Of a stretch of DNA of 64,000 nucleotides, positions 16,505 to 26,900 are shown piece by piece; position 1 is the stretch's first letter; every line of letters begins with the position of its first letter. Source of the DNA: Microbacterium foliorum. GTDB taxonomy: Bacteria > Actinomycetota > Actinomycetes > Actinomycetales > Microbacteriaceae. The position numbers and the translations under genes were made by a program. The notes beneath the pieces are model-generated. The model had not been told where the DNA came from. It made no database searches and saw nothing but the letters and a program-made list of their open reading frames with translations. Location: the NCBI RefSeq assembly GCF_006385575.1, contig NZ_CP041040.1, positions 744,001 to 808,000 of the forward strand. Direction: 5' to 3'.

Positions 16505-17950
16505 ATGTCATCGTCCTTGCGCGCCCGCCCCCAGACCCGGTGGTGGGCGCTCGTCGTCATCTCTCTCACGCAGCTGATCGTCGTTCTCGACGGCACCATC
16601 GTCAGCATCGCCCTGCCGCAAGCCCAGGCGTCTCTCGGTATGAGCGACGGCCAGCGTCAGTGGGTCGTCACGGCATACGCCCTGGCCTTCGGCGCACTGC
16701 TCCTGCTCGGCGGCCGCATCGCCGACTACGTCGGCCGCAAACGTGTCTTCATGATCGGCATGGTGGGCTTCGGCGCCGCATCCCTCTACGGCGGCCTCGC
16801 GCAGTCGGGGTGGGAGCTCATCCTCGCCCGCGGCCTGCAGGGCGTCTTCGCCGCACTTCTCGCTCCGGCGGCTCTCGCGCTGCTCACCGTGACCTTCCCC
16901 TCGGGGCGTGAGCGCAACACGGCGTTCGCGGTCTTCGGGACCGTCGCGGGAACCGGCGCTGCCGTCGGCCTGCTGCTGGGCGGATTCCTCACCGAGTTCA
17001 CCGACTGGCGATGGTGCCTGCTGGTCAACCTCTTCTTCGTCGCGATCGGCCTCGTCGGCGGAGCGCTCTTCCTCACCGAGAGCAAGGCGGAGGGCGACAA
17101 CCGATACGACGTCTGGGGTGCGATCACCGTGACCCTCGGTCTCGGATCGCTCGTCTACGGCTTCAGCCTCGCCGAGAACGGCTGGGGCGACCCGCTGACC
17201 ATCGCGTTCCTCGTTCTCGGTGTCGTTCTGCTCGCCGTGTTCGTATGGGTCGAGAGCCGTGTGTCGCAGCCGCTCCTTCCGCTGCGTGTGGTGGCCGACC
17301 GGGTCAGGGGCGGTGCCTTCCTGATCCAGGGGGTCGCCGGCGCGATCATGATCGGCGCCACCCTCTATCTGACCTTCCACCTCCAGTTCGTGCTCGGCAT
17401 GGGCGCACTCCAGGCGGGAGCGGCGACCCTTCCGCTCCCGATCGCGACGATGATCATCGCTCCCATCGCGACGAAGCTCCTCACGGTGATCGGGCCGCGT
17501 CCGATGATGATCGTCGGGCCGCTCATCGCGGCAGCCGGTCTGTTCCTCCTCTCCGGGATCACCCCCGATGGGGCGTATCTCGTGCAGATCGCGCCGGGGC
17601 TCGTGCTCCTCGGCATCGGAATGGGCTTCGTGTTCATCCCGCTGCAGAACCTGGCTCTCACCGGAGTCGCGCCGCACGACGCGGGCATCGCCTCGGCCGT
17701 CGCCAACTCGGCCATGCAGATCGGCGGATCGATCGGACTTTCCGTGTTCACGGCCGTGTACGCGGCGTCGGTGGGCGGGCATGCGCAGACCGAGCTCTCC
17801 CCGTCGCAGCTGACCGACGCCTACGGGTGGGTCTTCATCGTCGCGTCGATCCTGATGGTCGTCGCCGCCGTGATCGCCGCCGTCATGGTGCGCGGCACGA
17901 GGGACGAGCTGATGCCGTCGCAGCCGGGGCTCGCCGTCGGCGCGCACTGA
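16505..17950 (+). CDS. MFS drug exporter, DHA2/EmrB-QacA family (14 TM)
   Basis: The 481-residue protein has the 14-helix pattern of drug:H+ antiporters. VVLDGTIVSIALPQAQASL (motif D1 of DHA2) lies in helix 1, GGRIADYVGRKRVFM is motif A, and FGTVAGTGAAVGLLLGGFL corresponds to antiporter motif C in helix 5. Substrates are unknown. There is no regulator gene next to it; instead the ribosome binding site is buried in a leader hairpin, suggesting control at translation. Confidence 0.92.
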   Translation: MSSSLRARPQTRWWALVVISLTQLIVVLDGTIVSIALPQAQASLGMSDGQRQWVVTAYALAFGALLLLGGRIADYVGRKRVFMIGMVGFGAASLYGGLAQSGWELILARGLQGVFAALLAPAALALLTVTFPSGRERNTAFAVFGTVAGTGAAVGLLLGGFLTEFTDWRWCLLVNLFFVAIGLVGGALFLTESKAEGDNRYDVWGAITVTLGLGSLVYGFSLAENGWGDPLTIAFLVLGVVLLAVFVWVESRVSQPLLPLRVVADRVRGGAFLIQGVAGAIMIGATLYLTFHLQFVLGMGALQAGAATLPLPIATMIIAPIATKLLTVIGPRPMMIVGPLIAAAGLFLLSGITPDGAYLVQIAPGLVLLGIGMGFVFIPLQNLALTGVAPHDAGIASAVANSAMQIGGSIGLSVFTAVYAASVGGHAQTELSPSQLTDAYGWVFIVASILMVVAAVIAAVMVRGTRDELMPSQPGLAVGAH

Positions 17951-18059
17951 GACGTCCACGGCATCCGTTCCGCTCTGATTCCCGTCATTTCGGGGGCCAG
18001 GAACGGATGCCGCGGCACGCCTGGGGCCGAATGTCGGTGGGGGTTCGTAGCGTGTGAGT

Positions 18060-19214
18060 ATGCGAATCCTGCACACCTCCGACTGGCACATCGGCCGCAC
18101 CTTCCATGGCAACTCGACCATGGACGCGCTGGCCGAGGTGCTCGGAGCGCTCACGGTGCAGGTTCGGGAGAATGCGGTCGACGTCGTCATCGTCGCCGGT
18201 GACGTCTTCGATTCGGCGACGCCGGCCGGCCCGGCGTACACGCTTCTCGGCGACGCGCTCGTCGCGCTGCACGAGACGGGCGCCCGCGTGATCGTCACGA
18301 GCGGCAACCACGACTCCGCCGCTCGTCTCGGGTTCCAGGCGCGGCTGCTCCGCGACGGCATCCACGTGCTGACCGATCCGCTCGCGATCGGCACGCCGGT
18401 CACGCTGAGCGACGCCGATGGCCCTGTGCACTTCTACGGCATCCCGTACCTCGAGCCGGCCATCGTGAGACAGCACTGGATCGGAGCAGATCTGCGCACG
18501 CAGGCGCAGACGCTCGCGCATGCGATGGATCTCGTCCGCGTGGGGATGCAGGCGCACCCGGGGCGATCCGTCGCGATCGCGCACTGCTTCTCCGCGGGCG
18601 TCGACGCCACGGTCGGTCTCGAGCGCGAGGTGCGCCAGGGGGGTCTCGACGTCGTGCCGCTCTCGGTCTTCGACGGCCCAGACTATGTCGCCCTCGGGCA
18701 CATCCACGGGCGCCAGCAGATCAGCGAGCGGGTGCGCTATTCGGGCGCTCCACTGCACTACAGCTTCGGCGAGCAGAGCAAGCCGCGCGGTTCGTGGCTG
18801 GTCGACCTCGATGCCTCGGGCCTGTCAGCGGTCGAGTGGCTCGATCTGCCCGTCCCTCGTCGCCTGGTGACCCTCACGGGCACCCTCGACGAGATCCTGT
18901 CTCCCGAGAACATCGCGGCGCACTCCGACGACTGGGTCTGCGCGGTGTACACCGATGCGCTCGCCCAGACCGAGCCGATGCGTCGCCTCCGCGAGCGGTA
19001 TCCGCACTGTGCCATGGTTCAGCACCAGCCGGCTGAGACATCCGCGGAGGTCGAGCGCTCCTATGTCGATCGGCTGCGCGGTGCTGTCAGCGACCCCGTG
19101 CGCATCGAGGCCTTCCTCGAGCACGTCCGCGCGGGCCATGGTGCCACCGAGCGCGAGGGCGAGCTGATCCGCGAGGTCCTCGATGACCGCGTCCGCGCCG
19201 AAGCCCTCATCTAG
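18060..19214 (+). CDS. sbcD: Exonuclease SbcCD nuclease subunit SbcD
   Basis: The 384-residue Mre11-type phosphoesterase opens MRILHTSDWHIGRTFHG. All phosphoesterase motifs are present: motif I (DWH), motif II AGDVFDSATP, motif III SGNHDSAARLG, then VAIAHCF and LGHIHGRQQI with the metal-binding His pair. With SbcC it cleaves hairpins and protein-blocked DNA ends. ATG 18060 matches the family start; GTG 18054 two codons earlier is in frame and could be used. The end of the gene is embedded in a 21-bp tandem repeat. sbcC follows after 114 bp. Confidence 0.95.
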   Translation: MRILHTSDWHIGRTFHGNSTMDALAEVLGALTVQVRENAVDVVIVAGDVFDSATPAGPAYTLLGDALVALHETGARVIVTSGNHDSAARLGFQARLLRDGIHVLTDPLAIGTPVTLSDADGPVHFYGIPYLEPAIVRQHWIGADLRTQAQTLAHAMDLVRVGMQAHPGRSVAIAHCFSAGVDATVGLEREVRQGGLDVVPLSVFDGPDYVALGHIHGRQQISERVRYSGAPLHYSFGEQSKPRGSWLVDLDASGLSAVEWLDLPVPRRLVTLTGTLDEILSPENIAAHSDDWVCAVYTDALAQTEPMRRLRERYPHCAMVQHQPAETSAEVERSYVDRLRGAVSDPVRIEAFLEHVRAGHGATEREGELIREVLDDRVRAEALI

Positions 19215-19289
19215 TCCGGTGGCGACTCGATCTCATCCGATGACGACTCGATCTAGTCCGGTGGCGACCCGATGCAGTCCGGCGATGCG
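19209..19289. repeat. 21-bp tandem repeat spanning the sbcD stop codon
   Basis: Three 21-bp units lie head to tail at 19209-19229, 19230-19250 and 19251-19271, and a partial fourth follows at 19272-19289. Units 1 and 3 differ at one position (GACTCG versus GACCCG); unit 2 is more diverged. The sbcD TAG is inside unit 1, and an in-frame TAG recurs in unit 3. The array fills most of the sbcD-sbcC gap. Confidence 0.85.
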
Positions 19290-19328
19290 TCACCGCGATC
19301 ATGCTCCGAGAGTGAAGAAGGTGCTCTG

Positions 19329-22325
19329 ATGCAGCTGCACCGACTGGAGGTCGAAGGATTCGGCCCGTTCCGCGAGCGGCAGACCGTCGACTTCGATGCG
19401 TTCGCCGACGACGGGATCTTCCTGATCGCCGGGCGCACAGGTGCCGGCAAGTCCAGCATCCTCGACGCCGTCTGCTTCGGCCTCTACGGCGGAGTCCCGC
19501 GGTACGAGGGTGGCGAGAAGCGGCTTCGCAGCGATCACTGCGAGCCCGACGACGTCACCGAGGTCGTGGTGGAGTTCAGCACTCCGGCAGGCCGATACCG
19601 CGTCATGCGTTCGCCCGAATACGAGCGCCCCAAGAAGCGCGGCGGGGGCATGACGGTGCAACCCGCAGCCGTGCAACTCCACACGATGGTCGGCGGCGAA
19701 TGGATCGGTCTCGCCGCGAAAGAGCGCGAGGCCGCCTACGAGCTCGACGAGATCCTGCAGCTCAGCCGCGAGCAGTTCCTGCAGGTGATCCTGCTCGCGC
19801 AGAATCGCTTCTCGGAGTTCCTCCTCGCGGGGAGCAAAGAGAGACAGTCGTTGTTGCGGCGGCTGTTCGGCACCGAGCGGTTCGAAGACGTGCAGGCGCG
19901 GTTCGACGAACGACGCAAGGCGGCTGAGCAGGCCCTCGGGGCACGCCTCGCAACGGTGTCCGCCCGCCTCGAAGAAGGCGAGCGGCTCGTCAGCAACGCC
20001 GACCTCGGCCACGACAGCGAGGGGCAGGGAGAAGACAGGGGCGCGATCGAGTCAGAGCCTGTCGCGGTGACGAACGAGGAGCGCCTCGACGGTCTGCGCC
20101 GTGCGAAGGCTCGTGCCGATTACCGCGCGGAACGTCGAGCGGCTGAGCGCCTCGAGGCGGAGAAGCAGTCGGATGCCGCCGACGCCGCGCTCGCGATCGC
20201 GCGCGAGGAGCAGCGGGCACAGATCGAGCGAGATCGGGCCAGGGCCGCGCTCGCACGCCTCGAGGCCGACGAGCCGCACATCGCCGCTGCGCGCAGCGAG
20301 CTGCAGAACGCCAGAGCTGCGGAGTTGCTGCGCGGCCCGATCGCGACCGCGGCAACAGCGGCGGCGGCGCACGAGACGGCACTCGAGGCCGAGGAGCGAG
20401 CGCGAGCGGCCTGGGAGGCGCACGACATCGTCGCGGACGATCTCGCCGAATGGGCTGCCGACCGCACCGCGCAGATCGGTGCCTGGCAGCGGGCGGCGGA
20501 GCTGGAACGCTCTGCGTCAGCCCTCGACGCCGAGTTGGCTGCGGCCTCCGATGCAGTCGCGGCGGCGACCGCGCGCATCGAAGCAACAGAGGCCGATCGT
20601 GTCGCTCTTCCCGCACAGCTCGACGAGCTCACACTCGCGCGCGACGCGGCGAGGCAACTCGCCGGTCGCGTCGGAGACCTGGCCGCAGCGCGGGATGCTG
20701 CTGCAGTGCGGCATGCGGCGGCGCTCGAGGCAGTCCGTCTCAGAGCCACCCATGCCGACGCCGAGCGGGAGCTCGCCGACGCGAGTGTGGCGCTCGCTGC
20801 TGCTCAGGCAGCGCTGGCTCAGCTCAGGCAGCGTCGACTCGACGGATTCGCGGGGGAGTTGGCGACGTCGCTGCACGAGGGTGAGGCGTGCCCGGTATGC
20901 GGGTCGCACGAGCACCCGGCTCCCGCCGTGCATGCCGATCCTGTCTCTGCCGACGACGTCGACGAGGCCGAAGCCGCACGTGACGCCATCGCGCAGCGCG
21001 AGCGAGATGCGGCGGAACTGACATCGACACTGCGTGCCGACCTCGCCGCGGCGATCACGCGCGCAGACGCTCGAGAGGTCGATGAGGCCCGCGCAGAGCT
21101 CGACGCGGCCACAGCAGCGCACGCACAGAGCGCGGATGCCTCCGAACAGCAGACCGCTCTCGAGCAGCAGCGTGAGGTTCTGCTCGAGCGCATCCGCCGT
21201 CTCGACAGCGACCGCGAACGTGATTCCACGGCGCTGGCTGCGGCGCGCGAAGCGCACGCGCTCGTGGCGCAACGCGTCGCCGATACGCGGGAGGCGATCG
21301 CCGAGGCGAGAGGATCCTACGAGTCCGTGGCCGAGAGGCTCACGGCCATGCGCGCCGAGGTGCAGGCCGCTCTCGCGCTCGTCGAGGCGGTCGCAGAACG
21401 GACGCGCAGGGCCGAGGCGGCGACTGTTGCGAACGCCGAACAGGACGCGGCGCTGGAAGCATCGGAGTTCGACGGCGTCGCTGCGGTCGAGCTGGCACTC
21501 CGCACCGCCGCCGCGCAGGCGGCTCTCGAGAGCCGAGTCACTCAGCACTCCGTCCAGCGAGAGAAGGAGCGCGCGATCCTTCTCGACCTCGAGCTCCGCA
21601 CACTTCCGGAGGAGACGATCGACCTGGGGCCTGCCGAGCTGCTGTCCCTCACCGCGCGGCAGCGTTGGTCCGCCGCGGTCGACGAGGCAGGGCGGGCGGC
21701 AGGCGTGTCGGAGCAGCTCACTGCGGTGATCGAGGCCACGGCATCAGAACACGCCCGCATCGCAGACGACGCAACCGACTACGAGGTTCTGCGAGGACTC
21801 GCCGACACGATCGCCGGGCGAGGGGCGAACGTCCGCAAGATGACGCTCGAGACATTCGTCCTCGCCGCTGAACTCGAAGAGATCGTCGACGCCGCGAACC
21901 GCCGACTCAGCGACATGTCGACGGGGCGGTATCAGCTGCGCCACTCGGATGCGCTGGCCGCCCGCGGGGCTGCGTCAGGGCTCGGCATCGTCGTGTTCGA
22001 CGCATTCACCGGCCAGACCCGGCCCGCGCAGTCGCTGTCGGGTGGCGAGACCTTCCTGAGCTCCCTCGCCCTCGCTCTCGGACTCGCCGAGGTGGTCACG
22101 GCGCGAGCCGGCGGCATCCGTCTCGACACCCTGTTCATCGACGAGGGGTTCGGCTCGCTCGACGGCGACACTCTTGACGTCGCCATGCGCACGCTCGACG
22201 AACTGCGCCAGGGCGGCCGCACCGTCGGTGTCATCAGTCACGTCGAGGCGATGCAGGAGCAGATCCCCGCGCAGCTCAGGGTGCGTGCGACGTCGAGCGG
22301 CCCGAGCGTCATCGAAGCGCGCTGA
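19329..22325 (+). CDS. sbcC: Exonuclease SbcCD ATPase subunit SbcC
   Basis: This 998-residue SMC/Rad50-type ATPase has Walker A GRTGAGKSS at about residues 35-43 and an N-terminal globular region up to about 200. Long Ala/Glu/Arg-rich coiled coils follow on both sides of a zinc hook, CPVC near residue 522 (EGEACPVCGSHEHPAP). The C-terminal lobe has signature LSGGETFLSSLALALG and Walker B TLFIDEGFGSLD. ATG 19329 has GAAGAAGG upstream and begins MQLHRLEVEGFGPF, the normal family start; the frame is open earlier through the repeat region. It partners SbcD. Confidence 0.95.
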   Translation: MQLHRLEVEGFGPFRERQTVDFDAFADDGIFLIAGRTGAGKSSILDAVCFGLYGGVPRYEGGEKRLRSDHCEPDDVTEVVVEFSTPAGRYRVMRSPEYERPKKRGGGMTVQPAAVQLHTMVGGEWIGLAAKEREAAYELDEILQLSREQFLQVILLAQNRFSEFLLAGSKERQSLLRRLFGTERFEDVQARFDERRKAAEQALGARLATVSARLEEGERLVSNADLGHDSEGQGEDRGAIESEPVAVTNEERLDGLRRAKARADYRAERRAAERLEAEKQSDAADAALAIAREEQRAQIERDRARAALARLEADEPHIAAARSELQNARAAELLRGPIATAATAAAAHETALEAEERARAAWEAHDIVADDLAEWAADRTAQIGAWQRAAELERSASALDAELAAASDAVAAATARIEATEADRVALPAQLDELTLARDAARQLAGRVGDLAAARDAAAVRHAAALEAVRLRATHADAERELADASVALAAAQAALAQLRQRRLDGFAGELATSLHEGEACPVCGSHEHPAPAVHADPVSADDVDEAEAARDAIAQRERDAAELTSTLRADLAAAITRADAREVDEARAELDAATAAHAQSADASEQQTALEQQREVLLERIRRLDSDRERDSTALAAAREAHALVAQRVADTREAIAEARGSYESVAERLTAMRAEVQAALALVEAVAERTRRAEAATVANAEQDAALEASEFDGVAAVELALRTAAAQAALESRVTQHSVQREKERAILLDLELRTLPEETIDLGPAELLSLTARQRWSAAVDEAGRAAGVSEQLTAVIEATASEHARIADDATDYEVLRGLADTIAGRGANVRKMTLETFVLAAELEEIVDAANRRLSDMSTGRYQLRHSDALAARGAASGLGIVVFDAFTGQTRPAQSLSGGETFLSSLALALGLAEVVTARAGGIRLDTLFIDEGFGSLDGDTLDVAMRTLDELRQGGRTVGVISHVEAMQEQIPAQLRVRATSSGPSVIEAR

Positions 22326-22330
22326 GACTG

Positions 22331-22370
22331 GGCGTCCCCTCGCCGGAGGGAGCAGGTTTCCGTGGACGCC
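22331..22370. terminator. Possible hairpin between convergent sbcC and nucleosidase genes
   Basis: GGCGTCC (22331-22337) and GGACGCC (22364-22370) form a perfect 7-bp stem around a 26-nt loop in the 51-bp gap between the two stop codons. It could terminate either transcript, but the long loop and missing T run make it weak. Confidence 0.3.
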
Positions 22371-22376
22371 TGTTCG

Positions 22377-22934
22377 TCAGACGCCGTACTCCCGGCGGAT
22401 CACGTCACGCAGCTGCACGCTGCACCGCGCGATCGCCTCGCGGAAGTCGACGAGCGCGCCGTCCTCAGCTCGGTCGGAGATCGCGCGGAACGCGCGGATC
22501 GGCACGCCGAACTGCTCGGCGACCCAGATGTACGCGTAGGTCTCCATGTCGACCAGACCGGCACCGGAAGGGCGGATGACGGCAGTGATGCCGGCATCGC
22601 CGACGAAGCTGTCGCCGGTCGCGATCAGCACGCCCTCGCGGCCGGTCGACACGCGCGCGGGCAGCGACACATGCTGACCTGCGACACCGTCGAGGTCGAA
22701 CACGTCGTGCTGCAGCGCGCTGCCGATCTCATGCACGGTCGCTTCGAGGTCAGTGTCGATGCCGCCGGCCGTGCCGACGACCACCACCTCGGAGTACTCC
22801 TTGGCGTCGAGCGCACGGGTGAGGCCGAACACGGCCTGCATCTTGCCCTCGCCGGTGACGAGCTGGTCGAATCCCTCGAGCTCCTCCGGGAACGCTGCGA
22901 GTTCGGAGGCCATGGCTGCGACGAGAAGTTTCAC
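22377..22934 (-). CDS. Purine nucleosidase (MTA/SAH nucleosidase-like)
   Basis: A 185-residue cytoplasmic protein of the nucleoside phosphorylase/nucleosidase fold. It has VVVGTAGGID, TGDSFVGDAGI, the ribose-binding VDMETYAYIWVAEQFGVP with the Met-Glu pair, and AISDRAEDG with the catalytic Asp region. These are the landmarks of 5'-methylthioadenosine/S-adenosylhomocysteine nucleosidases, though it is shorter than E. coli Mtn (about 230 residues). The start is GTG 22934, after AGGATGG, where the family N-terminus (KLLVAAMASELAAF) begins. Divergent from nadE. Confidence 0.82.
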   Translation of the reverse strand: MKLLVAAMASELAAFPEELEGFDQLVTGEGKMQAVFGLTRALDAKEYSEVVVVGTAGGIDTDLEATVHEIGSALQHDVFDLDGVAGQHVSLPARVSTGREGVLIATGDSFVGDAGITAVIRPSGAGLVDMETYAYIWVAEQFGVPIRAFRAISDRAEDGALVDFREAIARCSVQLRDVIRREYGV

Positions 22935-23046
22935 TCCGCCATCCTGCCAGGTCGATCGGCCGCCGCGAAGCCCTGCGCGTGCGGCCGACGTCATCTCGAT
23001 GTAACACTGGGGGAGGATACTGGCGTCGGGCAGACCGGAGGAACAC

Positions 23047-23865
23047 ATGACCCTGCAGCAGCAGATCTCTGAAGCACTCGGCGTGAAGCCTGAGATCGAT
23101 CCGGCAGCCGAGGTGGAGAGCCGCGTCGGCTTCCTCGTCGACTACCTGCGCACGACGGGCGCGAAGGGCTTCGTGCTCGGGATCTCGGGCGGTCAGGACT
23201 CGACACTCGCCGGACGACTCGCACAGCTCGCGGTCGAGCGTGTCCGCGCCGAGGGCGGAGAGGCGAAGTTCCTCGCCGTCCGCCTGCCGTATCGGGTGCA
23301 GAAGGATGCCGCGGATGCCGAGGCTGCCCTCGAGTTCATCGCGCCCGACTCCTCGGTCGAGGTGAACATCCAGAACGGTGTCGACGGCGTCGAGGAGGAC
23401 ATCGAGTTCGCCGTCACGAGCGACATCAGCGACTTCAACCGCGGCAACATCAAGGCGCGCGTGCGCATGGTGACCCAGTACGCGCTGGCGGGGCACGATG
23501 GACTGCTCGTGATCGGCACCGACCACGCGGCTGAGGCCGTCACGGGTTTCTACACGAAGTTCGGCGACGGCGCGGCCGACATCCTTCCGCTCTCCGGTCT
23601 CAGCAAGCGTCAGGGCCGGTCTCTGCTGCTGCTGCTCGGAGCACCGGATCGTCTCGCCTACAAGGTGCCGACGGCCGACCTGCTCGACGGTCAGCCCGGT
23701 CGGGCCGACGAAGACGAGCTGGGGCTCACGTATGAGCAGATCGACGACTTCCTCGAAGGGCGTGAGGTCGACCCCGACGTCGCGGGTCGCATCGAAGCCC
23801 GCTACCTCGCGACCCAGCACAAGCGCAACCTTCCGGTGACGCCAGAAGACACCTGGTGGCGCTGA
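23047..23865 (+). CDS. nadE: NH3-dependent NAD+ synthetase
   Basis: The 272-residue protein makes NAD from deamido-NAD, ATP and ammonia, the last step of NAD biosynthesis. The pyrophosphatase P-loop SGGQDST (residues 47-53) is intact, as are [21 protein letters not shown] and [11 protein letters not shown]. It lacks a glutaminase domain, so it is the short ammonia-using form like E. coli NadE. GAGGA precedes ATG 23047. Divergent from the nucleosidase gene with 112 bp between. Confidence 0.97.
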   Translation: MTLQQQISEALGVKPEIDPAAEVESRVGFLVDYLRTTGAKGFVLGISGGQDSTLAGRLAQLAVERVRAEGGEAKFLAVRLPYRVQKDAADAEAALEFIAPDSSVEVNIQNGVDGVEEDIEFAVTSDISDFNRGNIKARVRMVTQYALAGHDGLLVIGTDHAAEAVTGFYTKFGDGAADILPLSGLSKRQGRSLLLLLGAPDRLAYKVPTADLLDGQPGRADEDELGLTYEQIDDFLEGREVDPDVAGRIEARYLATQHKRNLPVTPEDTWWR

Positions 23866-23936
23866 CACGCGTCGCCTCGTGATCCCGTGTCGGATGCCGC
23901 GGCTAGTGTCGAAGCATCCGAGGGAACGGGAGAATC

Positions 23937-26900
23937 GTGCGGATCGACACTCAGGCGCAGCGCGTCATCTGGAGCGCGAGCGACCTCAAGGCGGCCGCCG
24001 AATGCGAATTCGCCTGGTGTCGAGCGATCGATGCGAAGCTGGGCCGCGTTCCCGCCGTCGAAGAGCCTGAGGACGCGACTCTCGCCAGGGCCGCGCTGCT
24101 CGGAGACGTCCATGAGCAGAACGTCCTGGCGCGGTACCTCGACGAGCTCGGTGCCGATCGCGTGCATCTCGTCGAGAAGGTCTCGTCCGTCGACGCCGAG
24201 GCCCTCGCGGCGGCTGTCGACGAGACCGTGGGAGCGCTCGGCTCCGACGCCGTCGTCGTCTTCCAAGCCGCCTTCGCGACACCCGAATTCGTCGGGTTCG
24301 CCGACTTCCTGAAGCGCGACGACGACGGGCGCTGGCGGGTGCAGGATTCCAAGCTCGCCCGCAAGGCGCGGGTCACCGCACTCATGCAGCTGGCGGCATA
24401 TGTCGATCAGCTCGATCGGCTGGGCATTCCCCGATCCGACGAGGTCGATCTCATCCTCGGCGACGGAACACTGAGCACCCACGCAGTCGACGACCTCCTT
24501 CCGCTGTTCCAGGTGCGCAGAGCGCGCCTGCGTGCGCTCATCGCCGATCGTCGAGTCGACGAGGGCTCCGCCGGTGCCGCGCTGGCGTGGGGCGATGACC
24601 GCGGCGACCTCGAGGTCGTGGCCTGCGGGCGATGCGCGACGTGCGAGGAGCAGGTGATCGCGCATCGCGATCTGCTGATGGTCGCGCGCATGCGGCCCGT
24701 CCAGCGGGCACGGCTGCGGGCGGCCGGGATCGAGACCATCGATGCCCTGGCCGACGCAGCCACGCCTCCTGACGGCATGAACACCGACACGTTCGAAACG
24801 CTGCGGGCGCAGGCGAGGCTGCAGATCCGCGCGGATGCCGAGGGCGCGCCGACCTATGACGTGCACTATGCCGCGGCGATCCACACCCTGCCCGTGCCGA
24901 GCCACGGCGACATCTTCTTCGACTTCGAGGGCGACCCGCTCTACACCGAGCCGGCGCCTGACGGGGAGGCCCACTGGGGGATTGACTATCTCTTCGGATG
25001 GGTCGACAACACCGACCAGTACACGGCGCTGTGGGCCCACGACTTCGCGGCGGAGCGAGAGGCGTTCGAGCGCTTCCTCGACTTCGTGAAGGTGCGCAGA
25101 GCCGCGCACCCCGGCATGCACATCTACCACTACGCCCCCTACGAGACCTCGCACCTCGTGGCGATGGCCGCGAGGCACGGCGTGCGCGAGGGCGAGATCG
25201 ATCGGCTGCTGCGTGAAGGAGTGTTCGTCGACCTCTATCCGCTGGTTCTGCGCACCGTGAGGGTCGGCACGAGGTCGTACTCGATCAAGAAGCTCGAGCC
25301 GCTCTACATGGGCGAAGACGTGCGCACGAGCGACGTGCAGAAGGGCGACGACTCGATCGTCCAGTACGTGGCGGCCCGCGAACTCGCGGCGGCAGGGGAG
25401 CAGGAAGAGGCGGACGCGGTGTTCGCCGATCTCGCCGACTACAACCGCTACGACTGCGTGTCGACGAGGCGCCTTCGCAACTGGCTGATCGACATCGCCC
25501 GGAAGGAGGGGGTGACCCCCGCCCCGCCCGATGAGGCCGACGAGGTCATCTACGAGCCGTCCCCCCGGTCGGTCGCGCTCCTCGCCGACGCGGAACGGGC
25601 CGTAGAGGCCGGCGGCGACGGGCAGGTGCATCGCATCGCGGCGGCAGCGATCGACTACTTCCCCCGAGAGGCCAAGAGCTTCTGGGTGTCGCACTTCCAG
25701 CGACTGCGCGAGCCCGTCACGATGTGGGACGGCACTCGCGATGTCGTGCGAGTCGATCGCATGTCGTCGACGGTGCAGCGAGACTGGAGCGTCGGTGAGG
25801 GGCGCCGGGTGATGTCGCGTGCCATCGAGATCCGCGGCGAGGTGTCGCCGGGAACGACCCTCGGCGCCGGATCACAGCCGTTCGCCCTGTACCCGGTGCC
25901 CGCGCCTTTCGACACCGATGCCCCGTCCCGCGCGGTGCACGTCCCGCACACGGTCACGGTCGCCGAGGCGCTCGACGACGGCTATCTGATCACCGAGACG
26001 GCGATCCAAGGACAGACCTGGGACGAGCTGCCTCTCGCTCTCACCCCGGCGGCGCCGCCGCGCGTCGTCTCGCTGCAGGGCGCGATCGACGAATGGGCCG
26101 ACACGGTCCATGCGGCAGCGCCCGGGTTCCCTTCTGATGCGGCCACCGACATCCTGCGCCGGATCCCTCCGCGGACGCTCTCGGGCAGCCTGCTGCCGGA
26201 GAGCGGCGGTGACACGATCGATGCGATCGTGCGCGCCGTCCTCGATCTCGACCGCAGCTACCTCGCCGTGCAGGGCCCTCCGGGCACGGGCAAGACCTAC
26301 ACGGGCTCGCAGGTGATCGCGCGACTGGTGAAGGAGCACGGCTTCACGATCGGCGTCGTCGCGCAGTCGCACGCGATCATCGAGAATCTGCTCGAGCGAG
26401 TGGTGGCCGACGGTGTTCCCGCGGCGCAGGTCGCCAAGTCCCCGAAAGACCCGTCGAAAGACCCGTCGTACACGGTGATCCCCAAGAACGGTATGGCCGC
26501 GTTCCTCGGCGAGCACGCCGAGCACGGCGCCGTGGTGGGCGGCACCGCCTGGGACTTCAGCAACACCGCTCGGGTGGAGCGGGCAGGCCTCGACCTGCTC
26601 GTGGTCGATGAGGCGGGGCAGTTCTCGCTCGCCTCCACGATCGCCGTCGCGGCAGGCGCCAAGCGGCTGCTGCTGCTCGGAGACCCGCAGCAGCTTCCCC
26701 AGGTCAGCCAGGGCGCGCACCCCGAGCCCGTCGACACATCGGCGCTCGGCTGGGTCATGGACGGCGATGCGGTGGTGCGACCCGACTACGGCTACTTCCT
26801 GGCACGCTCATGGCGTATGCATCCCCGCCTCGCCGCGCCGGTGTCGAAGCTCGCGTACGCCGGGCAGCTCGCGTCGGCTCCCGGCACCGAGCGGCGTGCG

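Noticed and set aside
16508-18403. Very long open frame on the minus strand, 631 codons, opposite the MFS gene and the start of sbcD
   Set aside because: Composition is Arg/Asp/His/Glu-rich with no recognisable domain, and the plus strand holds a well-conserved MFS exporter in the same place; it is a high-GC shadow frame.
23802-25694. 630-codon minus-strand frame opposite the nuclease-helicase gene
   Set aside because: Overlaps the conserved N-terminal half of the nuclease-helicase and shows no domain.
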